NCBI GenBank assembly: GCA_031267485.1
Contig: JAIRYY010000222.1
Location: 1 to 11,935 of the forward strand
DNA length: 11,935 bases
Source: Tannerella sp.
GTDB taxonomy: Bacteria > Bacteroidota > Bacteroidia > Bacteroidales > Tannerellaceae
Direction: 5' to 3'
Shown here: positions 1 through 6,872 of the stretch, piece after piece
Position numbering within the stretch: position 1 is the first letter of the stretch
Layout: each line of letters starts with the position of its first letter
The notes under the pieces: generated by a model
Databases searched by the model: none
What the model saw: only the letters and a program-made list of their open reading frames with translations
What the model was told of the DNA's origin: nothing
Translations under genes and position numbers: made by a program

Positions 1-16
1 TTTATTTTTTGAAATA

Positions 17-47
17 CAAAGGTATATGAAGATTCCGGATTTTCAAG
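17..47 (-). promoter_or_regulatory. Probable leftward Bacteroides-type promoter
   Basis: On the minus strand TACCTTTG (17-24) matches the -7 consensus TAnnTTTG exactly. After 19 bases there is CTTG (44-47), one mismatch from the -33 consensus TTTG. Transcription would start near position 10 and leave the window, so a minus-strand gene probably lies just beyond the left edge, divergent from ribE. Confidence 0.5.
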
Positions 48-347
48 TACGTGATATGAAAAAAAAAACTTTTTTATATGAGAAAAAATATACGATATCC
101 GACATTTTGGAATGCACCCGCTCCAATTCGTACCCCTTAAAGTTAAAACGAAACGAATCTCATTGTTTTATAGGAAGTTACAAGGATACCCTTAGTCTCT
201 CTCTAATAAAAATTCGGAATTAACCAACACGGACGTGTTAATTAAATCAAAACAGAGAATATTTTTTCTATCGAAACAATTCATGTTATCTTATTTGTTT
301 TTCAAACTTTGTCCGCACTCAATCAATACCGTGCGAAATAGCAACGG

Positions 348-378
348 CAAATATATAATGTTTTTCAAAACCGGCAAA
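348..378 (-). promoter_or_regulatory. Possible leftward promoter in the spacer
   Basis: On the minus strand TTTG (375-378), 19 bases, then TATATTTG (348-355) matches the Bacteroides promoter consensus at every fixed position. No gene lies within the next 340 bases on that strand, so it would drive either a long leader for a gene beyond the left edge or an untranslated RNA. The DNA is very AT-rich, so a chance match is quite possible. Confidence 0.3.
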
Positions 379-514
379 ACAAAAAGACTAAAAAAAGTTT
401 CATCCTTATTGTTTTTCCAACATAATCGCACATTCAAGTAAGAAATAAAAACTAAAAGATCGTCTGTCCCGTCCGGGATAAGCTGAAGCAGAAAGTGCAT
501 ATCCGCGCCATTTC

Positions 515-546
515 TTTCGTTTTTACGGCGGAAATGCGTAATTTTG
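515..546 (+). promoter_or_regulatory. ribE promoter
   Basis: TAATTTTG (539-546) matches the -7 consensus TAnnTTTG exactly. TTTC (515-518) sits 20 bases upstream and is one base off the -33 consensus TTTG. The predicted transcript starts around 552 and leaves a leader of about 20 bases before the ribE start codon. That is far too short for an FMN riboswitch, and none of its conserved sequence is seen. Confidence 0.7.
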
Positions 547-571
547 CCGCATCATACTAACACACACAACT

Positions 572-1195
572 ATGTTTTCGGGAATTATTGAAGAAACAGG
601 CCTTTTAAAGGCGATAGGGCAGGACGGAGGGAATGTGCACCTCACGTTTGAATGTTCGTTCGTGAACGAACTGAAAATCGACCAGAGCGTGGCGCACAAC
701 GGCGTTTGCCTCACCGTGGTGAGCAGGACGGACGATGCCTATACGGTGACGGCAATCCGGGAGACGCTGGAACGCTCGAACCTGGGGCTGCTTCGCGTCG
801 GGGACAGGGTCAACCTGGAACGCAGCATGCTCATGAACGGACGCCTTGACGGACACATCGTGCAGGGACATGTAGACCGGACGGCTACGTGCACGGATGT
901 AAGGGATGCCGACGGAAGCCGGTACTTTGCGTTCAGCTACGAAGCCGACAGCGCCATGGCGCGGCGGGGATACATGACCGTCGAGAAAGGCTCCGTCTGC
1001 GTAAACGGAGTAAGCCTGACGGTCTGCAACTCGCGGGAAAGCAGCTTCGAGGTGGCAATCATACCCTATACGCTCGAACACACAAACTTCGGAGTGACAG
1101 CGAAAGGAACGGTCGTAAACCTGGAATTTGACATCGTCGGTAAATACGTCAGCAAACTCATGACGTACGGACAGGATGCCCCGCGGACAGAATGA
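572..1195 (+). CDS. ribE: Riboflavin synthase (alpha subunit)
   Basis: This enzyme makes riboflavin by dismutation of two molecules of 6,7-dimethyl-8-ribityllumazine, the last step of vitamin B2 synthesis, in the cytoplasm. The protein has 207 residues, close to the usual length. It starts with MFSGIIEE, the family's hallmark N terminus (usually MFTGIIE), which fixes the start codon. The two tandem lumazine-binding barrels are visible as an internal duplication: NGVCLTV at 43-49 and NGVSLTV at 145-151. GHIVQGHVD at 94-102 ends the first barrel, and the C-terminal helix follows VNLEFDIVGKYV (182-193). The gene stands alone here, with no other rib genes beside it, as is common in Bacteroidales. 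No Shine-Dalgarno sequence precedes the start, only CA-rich leader. It converges on the WYL regulator gene with 20 bases between stop codons. Confidence 0.96.
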   Translation: MFSGIIEETGLLKAIGQDGGNVHLTFECSFVNELKIDQSVAHNGVCLTVVSRTDDAYTVTAIRETLERSNLGLLRVGDRVNLERSMLMNGRLDGHIVQGHVDRTATCTDVRDADGSRYFAFSYEADSAMARRGYMTVEKGSVCVNGVSLTVCNSRESSFEVAIIPYTLEHTNFGVTAKGTVVNLEFDIVGKYVSKLMTYGQDAPRTE

Positions 1196-1215
1196 CATGC
1201 GGCGGCAATCGTCGG

Positions 1216-2136
1216 TTATTTCCCGTACATGGCATTCATTTTCAGGGCGATTTCCTTTATTTCCGTTCGGAACCACTCGGGTGAAAGAACTTCTATTTCA
1301 TTGCCATACGAAAGCAGTTCTTTGCGAAACTCGTGCGTCGGGGTAATCTCATAGCTGAAAACGCAGTAGTCGCCGGCTGTTTCCGTCTCCTTTTGCGTCG
1401 CGTGGAGCGGTAACGTGCGGAAGTAATTCCGCTGGTCGCCGAATACCTTTATTTTTACGGTGGGAGGCTTTGCGTCTTTTATCATGGTGACGCCAAAAGT
1501 GTTGTAAAACAGGGCTTGTGCGTCGAAATTCTTCGGCAGCTTGAACGTCCTGTCCGTCGCATGCAGTTCTTTAATCCGGTCGAGAGCATAGACGCGCAGT
1601 TCGTCGCAGTAAGGATTTCGCGCCACGACATACCATCGCTGTTTGAAGATTTTCACACAATAGGGTTCTATCTCAAATGTTTTTGGCTCATTTCGGCGGA
1701 AACCCTGGTGAGTGATTTCCATAGTCCTCCCGTCGCGCATTGCCTCGATAACCGGTACCAGAAAAGACAGCCCGGATGGAATTTCCTCGAATAAAATCCG
1801 ATGTTTCAGTTTATGGCTTTCGTGAATCAGGTTGTTGACGGAAAAAGCGCTCAACAGCCACCTGCGTATCCCGTCCAATTTTATATCATCCCTGTTTTCA
1901 ATATAATAGACAAAACCCTTTTGCTTGTTACATTCAATATTAATGTCCAGTATTTCCTCGATTGCGTTCCGGTGATTATGGAACGTGCGCAGGGGAAGTT
2001 CTTCTTCTTCATCAGTCTCACGCAACCAGCGGTCGCTAATCTCCTTAAACGTGATTTCTCCGGCACAATCGATGGTGTTGGCAAGCCAGACATAACGCCG
2101 GAGAAGATTTCTGGATGTAGTATGTTTATTCTTCAT
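1216..2136 (-). CDS. WYL-domain transcriptional regulator
   Basis: This 306-residue protein has the architecture of WYL regulators. An N-terminal DNA-binding part covers about residues 9-78, with RTFHNHRNAIEEIL (50-63) as the likely recognition helix. The WYL domain (about 125-200) carries the motif as RWYVVARN at 167-174 and the Arg-rich RVYALDRIKEL (181-191). A C-terminal WCX-like extension (about 225-302) ends EWFRTEIKEIALKM. WYL domains are thought to bind ligands such as nucleotides or nucleic acid, and the regulators can repress or activate; the ligand here is unknown. The gene has its own promoter back to back with that of kbl, and three half-sites overlap both. I infer that it controls itself and possibly the kbl cluster. 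WYL proteins also occur in phage-defence loci, but no defence gene is seen nearby. Confidence 0.9.
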   Translation of the reverse strand: MKNKHTTSRNLLRRYVWLANTIDCAGEITFKEISDRWLRETDEEEELPLRTFHNHRNAIEEILDINIECNKQKGFVYYIENRDDIKLDGIRRWLLSAFSVNNLIHESHKLKHRILFEEIPSGLSFLVPVIEAMRDGRTMEITHQGFRRNEPKTFEIEPYCVKIFKQRWYVVARNPYCDELRVYALDRIKELHATDRTFKLPKNFDAQALFYNTFGVTMIKDAKPPTVKIKVFGDQRNYFRTLPLHATQKETETAGDYCVFSYEITPTHEFRKELLSYGNEIEVLSPEWFRTEIKEIALKMNAMYGK

Positions 2137-2171
2137 GACAGTTGTGAATTATGAATTTATGAATCAGGATG

Positions 2172-2203
2172 CAAAACTATACGGAAATGTCGGGATTTCC
2201 AAA
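2172..2203 (-). promoter_or_regulatory. Promoter of the WYL regulator gene
   Basis: On the minus strand TTTG (2200-2203), 20 bases, then TAGTTTTG (2172-2179) matches the Bacteroides promoter consensus at every fixed position. The predicted transcript starts near 2166 and leaves a leader of about 30 bases. That leader contains three spaced copies of TGAAT as read on the plus strand (2145-2164). Confidence 0.8.
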
Positions 2204-2231
2204 TACGCGGTGTGAAAAAAGTTTTGGAAAT
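2183..2231. promoter_or_regulatory. Candidate operator: three GGAAAT/ATTTCC half-sites
   Basis: GGAAAT (2183-2188) and ATTTCC (2195-2200) form an inverted repeat with a 6-base centre, lying between the -7 and -33 boxes of the WYL promoter. A third half-site GGAAAT (2226-2231) overlaps the -33 box of the kbl promoter. Seen another way, ATTTCCAAA (2195-2203) and TTTGGAAAT (2223-2231) are perfect 9-base inverted repeats covering both -33 boxes. The placement suits an operator for the adjacent regulator, but this is inference. Part of the symmetry comes from the TTTG boxes themselves. Confidence 0.45.
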
Positions 2232-2254
2232 ATCAGGATAATCACCTAATTTTG
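2223..2254 (+). promoter_or_regulatory. Promoter of the kbl cluster
   Basis: TTTG (2223-2226), 20 bases, then TAATTTTG (2247-2254) matches the Bacteroides promoter consensus at every fixed position. The predicted start is near 2260, giving a leader of about 30 bases. The leader is A-rich with no Shine-Dalgarno sequence, as is usual in this phylum. Confidence 0.82.
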
Positions 2255-2288
2255 CACCACTAAACAGACCAAATAAAATGATAATAAT

Positions 2289-3479
2289 ATGTACGGAACA
2301 TTTCAGCAATTCCTGAATAATGAACTGGCGAATATCGAATCGGCGGGACTGTATAAAAGGGAACGCATCATAAAGACCCCGCAGAAAGCGGATATACGCA
2401 TCAATGAGGGCGAAGAAGCCCTCAATTTCTGTGCGAACAATTACCTCGGGCTGTCCGGCGACACGCGCCTTATCGAAGCGGCAAAAAAGACGATGGACGC
2501 GCGCGGATTCGGGATGTCGTCGGTTCGCTTCATCTGCGGAACGCAGGACCTGCATAAACAGCTCGAAGCGGCTATCTCCGATTATTTCAAAACCGAAGAC
2601 ACGATACTCTACGGTTCGTGCTTCGATGCGAACGGAGGCCTGTTCGAACCGCTGCTTGCGGAAGAGGACGCCATCATTTCGGATGCGCTCAACCATGCGT
2701 CAATCATCGACGGCGTGCGCCTGTGCAAGGCCAGGCGCTACCGGTACGCAAACGCCGATACGGACGAACTTGAAAAATGCCTGCAGGCCGCGCAGGCGCA
2801 GCGTCACCGCATCATTGCAACCGACGGTGTGTTCTCCATGGACGGCAACGTGGCGCCGATGGATAAGATATGCGCCCTGGCGGAAAAATACGGCGCGCTT
2901 GTCATGGTCGACGAGTCACATTCGGCCGGCGTCGCAGGCCCGACCGGACGGGGTGTGGCGGAGTTGTATGACATTTACGGCAAAATAGACATCTTCACCG
3001 GCACGCTCGGCAAATCATTCGGCGGAGCGATGGGCGGTTTTACGACCGGGCACAGGGAGATTATCGACCTGCTGCGCCAGCGTTCGCGGCCGTACCTGTT
3101 CTCGAACTCCCTCCCGCCGGCAATCGTGGGCGCCGGCATAGAAGCGTTCGGGATACTCCGCGAAAGCGACGAACTGCACACCCGGCTGATGAACAACGTG
3201 AAATATTTCCGCGACAGGATGATGGACGCCGGGTTTGACATCAAACCGACGCAGTCGGCCATATGCGCCGTGATGCTGTACGACGCCAGGCTGTCGCAGC
3301 TGTTTGCGCGGCGCATGCAGGAAGAGGGCATCTTTGTCACGGGCTTTTACTATCCCGTCGTCCCGGAAAATCAGGCGCGCATCCGCGTTCAGCTTTCGGC
3401 CGGCCATGAGACGGCTCATCTCGACCGGGCAATCGGCGCGTTTATCAAAACGGGAAAAGAACTGAACGTAATAAAATAA
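2289..3479 (+). CDS. kbl: Glycine C-acetyltransferase (2-amino-3-ketobutyrate CoA ligase)
   Basis: This PLP enzyme of the alpha-oxoamine synthase family interconverts 2-amino-3-ketobutyrate plus CoA with glycine plus acetyl-CoA, the second step of threonine breakdown through threonine dehydrogenase. The protein has 396 residues, the family's usual length, and closely resembles remembered E. coli Kbl along its whole length. Shared stretches include NFCANNYLGL (46-55), SVRFICGTQDLH (78-89), ISDALNHASIIDGVRL (130-145), TDGVFSMDG (178-186) and QRSRPYLFSNSL (264-275). VDESH (207-211) holds the cofactor-contacting Asp and His, and GTLGKSFGG (238-246) holds the PLP lysine, K242. The related enzymes KBL, AONS and serine palmitoyltransferase share this fold, but FICGTQ and NHASIIDGVRLCKA favour Kbl. 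No tdh lies in the window. It is first in a plus-strand cluster, 8 bases before the next gene. Confidence 0.95.
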   Translation: MYGTFQQFLNNELANIESAGLYKRERIIKTPQKADIRINEGEEALNFCANNYLGLSGDTRLIEAAKKTMDARGFGMSSVRFICGTQDLHKQLEAAISDYFKTEDTILYGSCFDANGGLFEPLLAEEDAIISDALNHASIIDGVRLCKARRYRYANADTDELEKCLQAAQAQRHRIIATDGVFSMDGNVAPMDKICALAEKYGALVMVDESHSAGVAGPTGRGVAELYDIYGKIDIFTGTLGKSFGGAMGGFTTGHREIIDLLRQRSRPYLFSNSLPPAIVGAGIEAFGILRESDELHTRLMNNVKYFRDRMMDAGFDIKPTQSAICAVMLYDARLSQLFARRMQEEGIFVTGFYYPVVPENQARIRVQLSAGHETAHLDRAIGAFIKTGKELNVIK

Positions 3480-3487
3480 GCGCCCGC

Positions 3488-4348
3488 ATGTTTTCAAGTA
3501 TGGGGAAAAACAGTAATTTTCACAGTCACTGCACTTTTTGCGACGGACGGAGCCATCCCGAAGACTTCATTAAGTTCGCAATGGCAAATAAATTCCGCGC
3601 ATACGGTTTCTCATCCCACTCCCCTCTCCCGTTCGAAACATTCTGGAACATGTCGAAAGACGACCTGCCCGAATATATCGACGAGATAACCCGGCTGAAA
3701 CACAAATATGCCGGAATGTTGGAAGTCTATCTGGCGCTCGAGATTGATTATCTGGACGGGACATACAATGCCTCGACGGAATATTTCCAGGCCATGCCGC
3801 TCGACTACCGCATCAGTTCCGTACATTTTTTGCCGTGGCGGAAACCGCTGCTCGAGGAGAACATGGTATGCATTGACGGCAGCTACGGGGATTTCGAAAA
3901 TGGCGTTAACCGTCACTACGGAGGAAGCATCCGCCGCATAACCGGGCATTTTTTCGAATCGTCGGCAAACATGGTGGAAGCCGGCGGATTCGATATCGTC
4001 GGACATATTGACAAGATATACATGAACGGAAGCCGGCATCCCGATTTCGACCGGCATGCCGGCTGGTATCGGAAACCGTTTCTTGAACTGCTTGACTTGA
4101 TTGCCGGAAAAGGGCTTATCGTCGAAGTCAACAGCAAGAACAAAACGGGAAAAGGCGAAACCTATCCGCATATCGAATCGTACGGAGAACTGAAAAAACG
4201 CGACATTCCGGTCATGGTAAATTCCGACTGCCACTACCCCGACCTGGTAAACGACGGACGGGAAGAAACGCTCGCACTGCTCAAAAGCGCCGGTTACCGT
4301 ACCGTCCGCGAACTGGTTGGCGGGACATGGGATGACGTGGAAATATAA
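3488..4348 (+). CDS. PHP-domain histidinol-phosphatase-like phosphoesterase
   Basis: This 286-residue protein belongs to the PHP metal-dependent phosphoesterases, most like HisJ/HisK histidinol-phosphatases, which convert histidinol phosphate to histidinol in histidine synthesis. The metal-binding set is complete: FHSHCTFCDG (H12, H14, D19), SSHSPLP (H44), LEIDYLDG (E85), SVHFLP (H113), GHIDKI (H173) and VNSDCHYP (D247, H249). YRISSVHFLP and the closing NSDCH are typical of the histidinol-phosphatase subgroup, but no his gene is adjacent, so the substrate is not proven. It follows kbl by 8 bases and is probably co-transcribed. The start is uncertain: Met1 at 3488 and Met5 at 3500 are both possible, since the conserved domain begins only at residue 10. 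Neither has a ribosome binding site. Confidence 0.85.
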   Translation: MFSSMGKNSNFHSHCTFCDGRSHPEDFIKFAMANKFRAYGFSSHSPLPFETFWNMSKDDLPEYIDEITRLKHKYAGMLEVYLALEIDYLDGTYNASTEYFQAMPLDYRISSVHFLPWRKPLLEENMVCIDGSYGDFENGVNRHYGGSIRRITGHFFESSANMVEAGGFDIVGHIDKIYMNGSRHPDFDRHAGWYRKPFLELLDLIAGKGLIVEVNSKNKTGKGETYPHIESYGELKKRDIPVMVNSDCHYPDLVNDGREETLALLKSAGYRTVRELVGGTWDDVEI

Positions 4349-4380
4349 ACGGAGGGTCAATAAAAAAAAATAAAACAGTG

Positions 4381-5301
4381 ATGATAAACAGTACAGCGCT
4401 TTCATTCAGACCGATAACAATGGAAGACAGGGAGGCCATAACGGCGTTCACCTTGCCGGGCAACGCTCTCAATTGCGATTATGCGTTCGCAAACATGTGC
4501 AGTTGGAGATTCCTCTACGACAGCGAATATGCGGTAAGGGACGGTTTCCTGTTCGTCCGTTTCTATGTGGAGGAAAAAGGACACAGGCATCTGGCGTATA
4601 TGCTTCCCGTCGGCGACGGAGACCTGAAAACGGCAATCGGACTTCTCGGAGGAGATGCCGAATCCATGGGCTATCCACTCCTGATACTCGGCGTAACGCC
4701 GGAATTGAAAATTAAAATCAACACCTTGTTCCCGGACAGTTTCACCTATATCAAGGAACGCGATTTCTTCGACTATATCTACCTGCGCGAAGACCTCGCT
4801 ACGCTCAGGGGAAAGAAATTCCAGCCCAAACGGAATCATGTGAACAAATTCAAAAAGCAGTACGAATACATCTACATGCCCATACACCGGGAAATCGTTT
4901 CCCAGTGCATGGAAGTGGAGCGTATCTGGTGCCGTGCCAACGTTGACGAAAACGACCGGGACGACCTCGCCCACGAACACCGCTCCATGACTTTTGCCAT
5001 GAATCATTTCACCGAACTCGGACTTTCGGGCGGGGCCATCGTGGTCGACGGCAAAATCGTGGCATTCACGTACGGTTCGCCGATAAACAGTTACACGTTC
5101 GGGATACACGTGGAAAAGGCGGACGTCTGCTACGAAGGCATATTCAGCGTTATCAACCAGGAATTTGCGTCACGGATACCGGCGCAGTATCTTTACATAA
5201 ACAGGGAAGAAGACCTGGGCATACCGGGACTGCGCCAGTCCAAACTGTCCTATCACCCCGTCATTCTACTCGAAAAAAATGCCGCGGTAAAAAGAAGATA
5301 G
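4381..5301 (+). CDS. DUF2156 family protein (GNAT-fold acyl/aminoacyl transferase-like)
   Basis: This 306-residue protein resembles the DUF2156 family, which is related to the C-terminal catalytic domain of phosphatidylglycerol lysyltransferase (MprF/LPG synthase), itself a tandem GNAT-like fold. Visible family traits are the basic KKFQPKRNHVNKFKKQY (145-161), the strand-rich GGAIVVDGKIVAFTYGSPI (217-235) and the C-terminal INREEDLGIPGLRQSKLSY (273-291). No membrane segments are present, so unlike MprF it is probably soluble. The reaction and substrate are unknown. I chose ATG at 4381; a GTG directly before it (4378) would add one residue. A GGAGGG lies 25 bases upstream, too far to be an ordinary ribosome binding site. 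One base separates its stop from the GNAT gene, so the two are probably translationally coupled and may work together. Confidence 0.8.
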   Translation: MINSTALSFRPITMEDREAITAFTLPGNALNCDYAFANMCSWRFLYDSEYAVRDGFLFVRFYVEEKGHRHLAYMLPVGDGDLKTAIGLLGGDAESMGYPLLILGVTPELKIKINTLFPDSFTYIKERDFFDYIYLREDLATLRGKKFQPKRNHVNKFKKQYEYIYMPIHREIVSQCMEVERIWCRANVDENDRDDLAHEHRSMTFAMNHFTELGLSGGAIVVDGKIVAFTYGSPINSYTFGIHVEKADVCYEGIFSVINQEFASRIPAQYLYINREEDLGIPGLRQSKLSYHPVILLEKNAAVKRR

Positions 5302-5302
5302 C

Positions 5303-6268
5303 ATGTCCGAACCCGACCGGTTGAATTTCAGCGCATCGCTTCACCCCTCACTCTCCGGTGAAAGGCTGCCGCAGCATCCCCTGCCCGGCGACAGACGGGA
5401 AGTTGCCCGGTTGTGGCAGGAGGTGTTTCAGGATTCCGGCGAGTTTGTCGACCTGTTTTTCAGCCGCGTGTACAAACCGGAGAACACCCTCGTTATGAAA
5501 AGAGGCAACCGGATAATTTCCGCCCTTCAGATGATTCCCTACGGGATAAAAACGGTTCGCGGCGTCATCCCGTCGGCTTACGTATGCGGCGTCTGCACGC
5601 ACCCGTCGGAGCGCGGAAAGGGATACGCGAAAACGCTGATGGCCGTCGCCATGGAAGAAATGCGCCGAAGAGGCTATTCCGTTTCGACGCTTATCCCGGC
5701 GGAACCCCGGCTGTATGATTTTTATGGAAAATACGGATACACATGCCCGGTAAATCATGAAACGGAAACTTATTCTTCCGTCCGGCAACTGCCCGACGCC
5801 GCCCGCCCGGTAACGGATTCGCCGGATTACACGTTTGCCGGATATGCGACGGATCGGCATTTCCCATTCTTCGACCGCAAACAGCGCGAACGCCGGTGCG
5901 CCGTACTGCACGACGCGGACGGCCTCGAAACCATTGTCCGCGATTTGGCCTGCGACGGAGGCGGCGCATGGGTGGCGCTCCGGGAAAACATCCCGGCCGG
6001 CATGGCATTTGCCAAACCGGAAACGGAGGGGAAAATTACCGTCAGGGAAATCCTGTTCGACCATCCAGCCGTAAAAGAGGCGCTTATTCATCACGTACTC
6101 AATCTCTACGGCGCCCGGACAGCCGAGGTTCATCTCCCTTTCCGCGCAGAAGATTCACACACTTCCCTACCCGTCAGCCGCGAAACAAAACCTTACGGAC
6201 TGGCCTGTATCCTCGACGGGCAAACAGTTGACATATCAGACCTGTACATGACGTTAATGCTCGACTGA
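5303..6268 (+). CDS. GNAT family N-acetyltransferase, Eis-like
   Basis: This 321-residue protein is an acetyl-CoA-dependent acyltransferase. The N-terminal GNAT domain (about 35-150) carries the acetyl-CoA loop as VCTHPSERGKGYAKTLM (97-113, with R104-G-K-G107) followed by TLIPAEPRLYDFYGKYGY (129-146). That pattern is typical of the Eis-like subgroup with tandem GNAT folds. The second half (about 170-320) fits a degenerate GNAT or SCP2-like region, but I see no motif there. Substrates of Eis-like proteins range from aminoglycosides to protein lysines and cannot be read off here. The first 30 residues or so look non-conserved (Pro, Ser and Leu rich) before RREVARLWQEVF. The start is kept because it lies one base after the DUF2156 stop. 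It is the last gene of the cluster and converges on the sigma operon. Confidence 0.88.
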   Translation: MSEPDRLNFSASLHPSLSGERLPQHPLPGDRREVARLWQEVFQDSGEFVDLFFSRVYKPENTLVMKRGNRIISALQMIPYGIKTVRGVIPSAYVCGVCTHPSERGKGYAKTLMAVAMEEMRRRGYSVSTLIPAEPRLYDFYGKYGYTCPVNHETETYSSVRQLPDAARPVTDSPDYTFAGYATDRHFPFFDRKQRERRCAVLHDADGLETIVRDLACDGGGAWVALRENIPAGMAFAKPETEGKITVREILFDHPAVKEALIHHVLNLYGARTAEVHLPFRAEDSHTSLPVSRETKPYGLACILDGQTVDISDLYMTLMLD

Positions 6269-6299
6269 GCGCGGGCGGCACAAAACGTCCGGAATTAGA

Positions 6300-6326
6300 A
6301 TGGGAACGACATCACGTCGTCCCCAT
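6300..6326. terminator. Hairpin between converging operons
   Basis: ATGGGAACGAC (6300-6310), a 5-base loop ATCAC, and GTCGTCCCCAT (6316-6326) form an 11-pair stem with one A-C mismatch when read on the plus strand. The mismatch becomes a G-U wobble pair on the minus strand. No T run follows immediately on either strand. It may end the kbl-GNAT transcript, the sigma operon, or both. Confidence 0.5.
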
Positions 6327-6365
6327 CAAAGCTAAAACTAAATCTAAACAAAAACACTAAATATG

Positions 6366-6397
6366 ATATCATTCCTGTGTGCGGACAGGAACGATAT
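6366..6397 (-). terminator. Terminator of the sigma factor operon
   Basis: ATATCATTCCTGT (6366-6378), a 6-base loop, and ACAGGAACGATAT (6385-6397) form a 13-pair stem. On the minus strand the single imperfect position is a G-U pair. The stem begins at the base after the TAA of the last operon gene, and the T-rich stretch read from 6365 down to about 6340 follows it. The position and T-rich tail fit an intrinsic terminator reading leftward. Confidence 0.7.
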
Positions 6398-6865
6398 TTA
6401 TCTTCTTCTATCTCTTACATATTCATCGAAGAACGCCCTGTCGGCGCTCTGGTATTTTATGATTTGTTCCGCCGTCAGAATCTTTTTAAACTTCTCCAGA
6501 TATTCCTTGTCCAGCTTATCCCTTTTCTCCTTCATTTCCTCGCGGCACTTGAGCAGTTTGTTATATTCTTCTTCCGTTTTACCCTCTTTACGCTTCAGTT
6601 CGCGTTCAATCCGGTAACATTCACGCCCCACATCGAATTTCTTGTACATCAGTTCGTTGTCCAGCGGGATGAAAACCGAGGCTTCCCTGGCGGTAAGGCC
6701 GACCTTCTCCGTTATATAAGCATTCCGTACAGCGGTAAAAGCCTCTCTGTCAAAAGGCCTTTCGCTATCCGGGCGCGATTTGCGTTCATACCGTTGCGCC
6801 GATACCTGCATTGCCGACATGAACAATACAGACAGGCACACTAAAAAAAAATTTATTTTCTTCAT
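6398..6865 (-). CDS. Spy/CpxP-like secreted protein
   Basis: This 155-residue protein is predicted to be exported. It opens with a signal peptide: MKKIN, a hydrophobic stretch FFLVCLSVLFMSAM, and probable cleavage after VSA at residue 23. The mature part is very rich in charged residues and almost wholly helical. It has two LTxxQ-like motifs, LTARE (57-61) and LTAEQ (130-134), the mark of Spy/CpxP-type periplasmic chaperones and metal or stress sensors. A coiled-coil-like middle (about 80-128) joins them. Two cysteines (C83, C107) could form a disulfide. The open frame continues upstream to an ATG at 6961, but Met at 6865 is chosen because it begins the signal peptide and lies 7 bases after the stop of the preceding gene. 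As the last gene of the sigma operon it may be the effector or feedback sensor. Function is inferred from family resemblance only. Confidence 0.75.
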   Translation of the reverse strand: MKKINFFLVCLSVLFMSAMQVSAQRYERKSRPDSERPFDREAFTAVRNAYITEKVGLTAREASVFIPLDNELMYKKFDVGRECYRIERELKRKEGKTEEEYNKLLKCREEMKEKRDKLDKEYLEKFKKILTAEQIIKYQSADRAFFDEYVRDRRR

Positions 6866-6872
6866 CTGAATT

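Larger units (their letters stand above)
1..571. other. AT-rich intergenic region, no convincing gene
   Basis: I see no credible gene in this stretch. The short open frames (26-223 and 235-441 on plus, 291-500 on minus) are made mostly of Lys, Phe, Leu, Ile and Ser codons from AT-rich DNA, have no recognisable motif and no ribosome binding site. Visible elements are a run of ten A, one C and six T at 59-75, an inverted repeat AACACG-GA-CGTGTT at 226-239, a small palindrome TCCCG-TC-CGGGA at 467-478, two candidate leftward promoters, and the ribE promoter at the right end. From about 455 the base composition becomes more GC-rich, but none of the three plus frames there gives a recognisable protein. 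Confidence 0.6.

Noticed and set aside
26..500. Small open frames in the left spacer
   Set aside because: Their composition is that of AT-rich DNA, with no ribosome binding site, no motif and no support from promoter placement.
455..571. FMN riboswitch upstream of ribE
   Set aside because: No conserved FMN-element sequence is present, and the promoter at 515-546 lies too near the start codon.
605..1276. Long minus-strand open frame (223 codons) opposite ribE
   Set aside because: It is antisense to a clearly recognised riboflavin synthase, has no known motif, and results from codon bias on the coding strand.
2289..3479. Serine palmitoyltransferase or 8-amino-7-oxononanoate synthase instead of Kbl
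   Set aside because: All share the fold, but the diagnostic stretches FICGTQ, LNHASIIDGVRLCKA and RSRPYLFSNSL and the N terminus match Kbl; no sphingolipid or biotin genes are adjacent.
3611..4405. Long minus-strand open frame (264 codons) opposite the PHP gene
   Set aside because: The plus-strand protein has a full set of PHP metal ligands; the antisense product is low in recognisable features. The same applies to long antisense frames at 4402-5109, 5348-6133 and 9996-10676.
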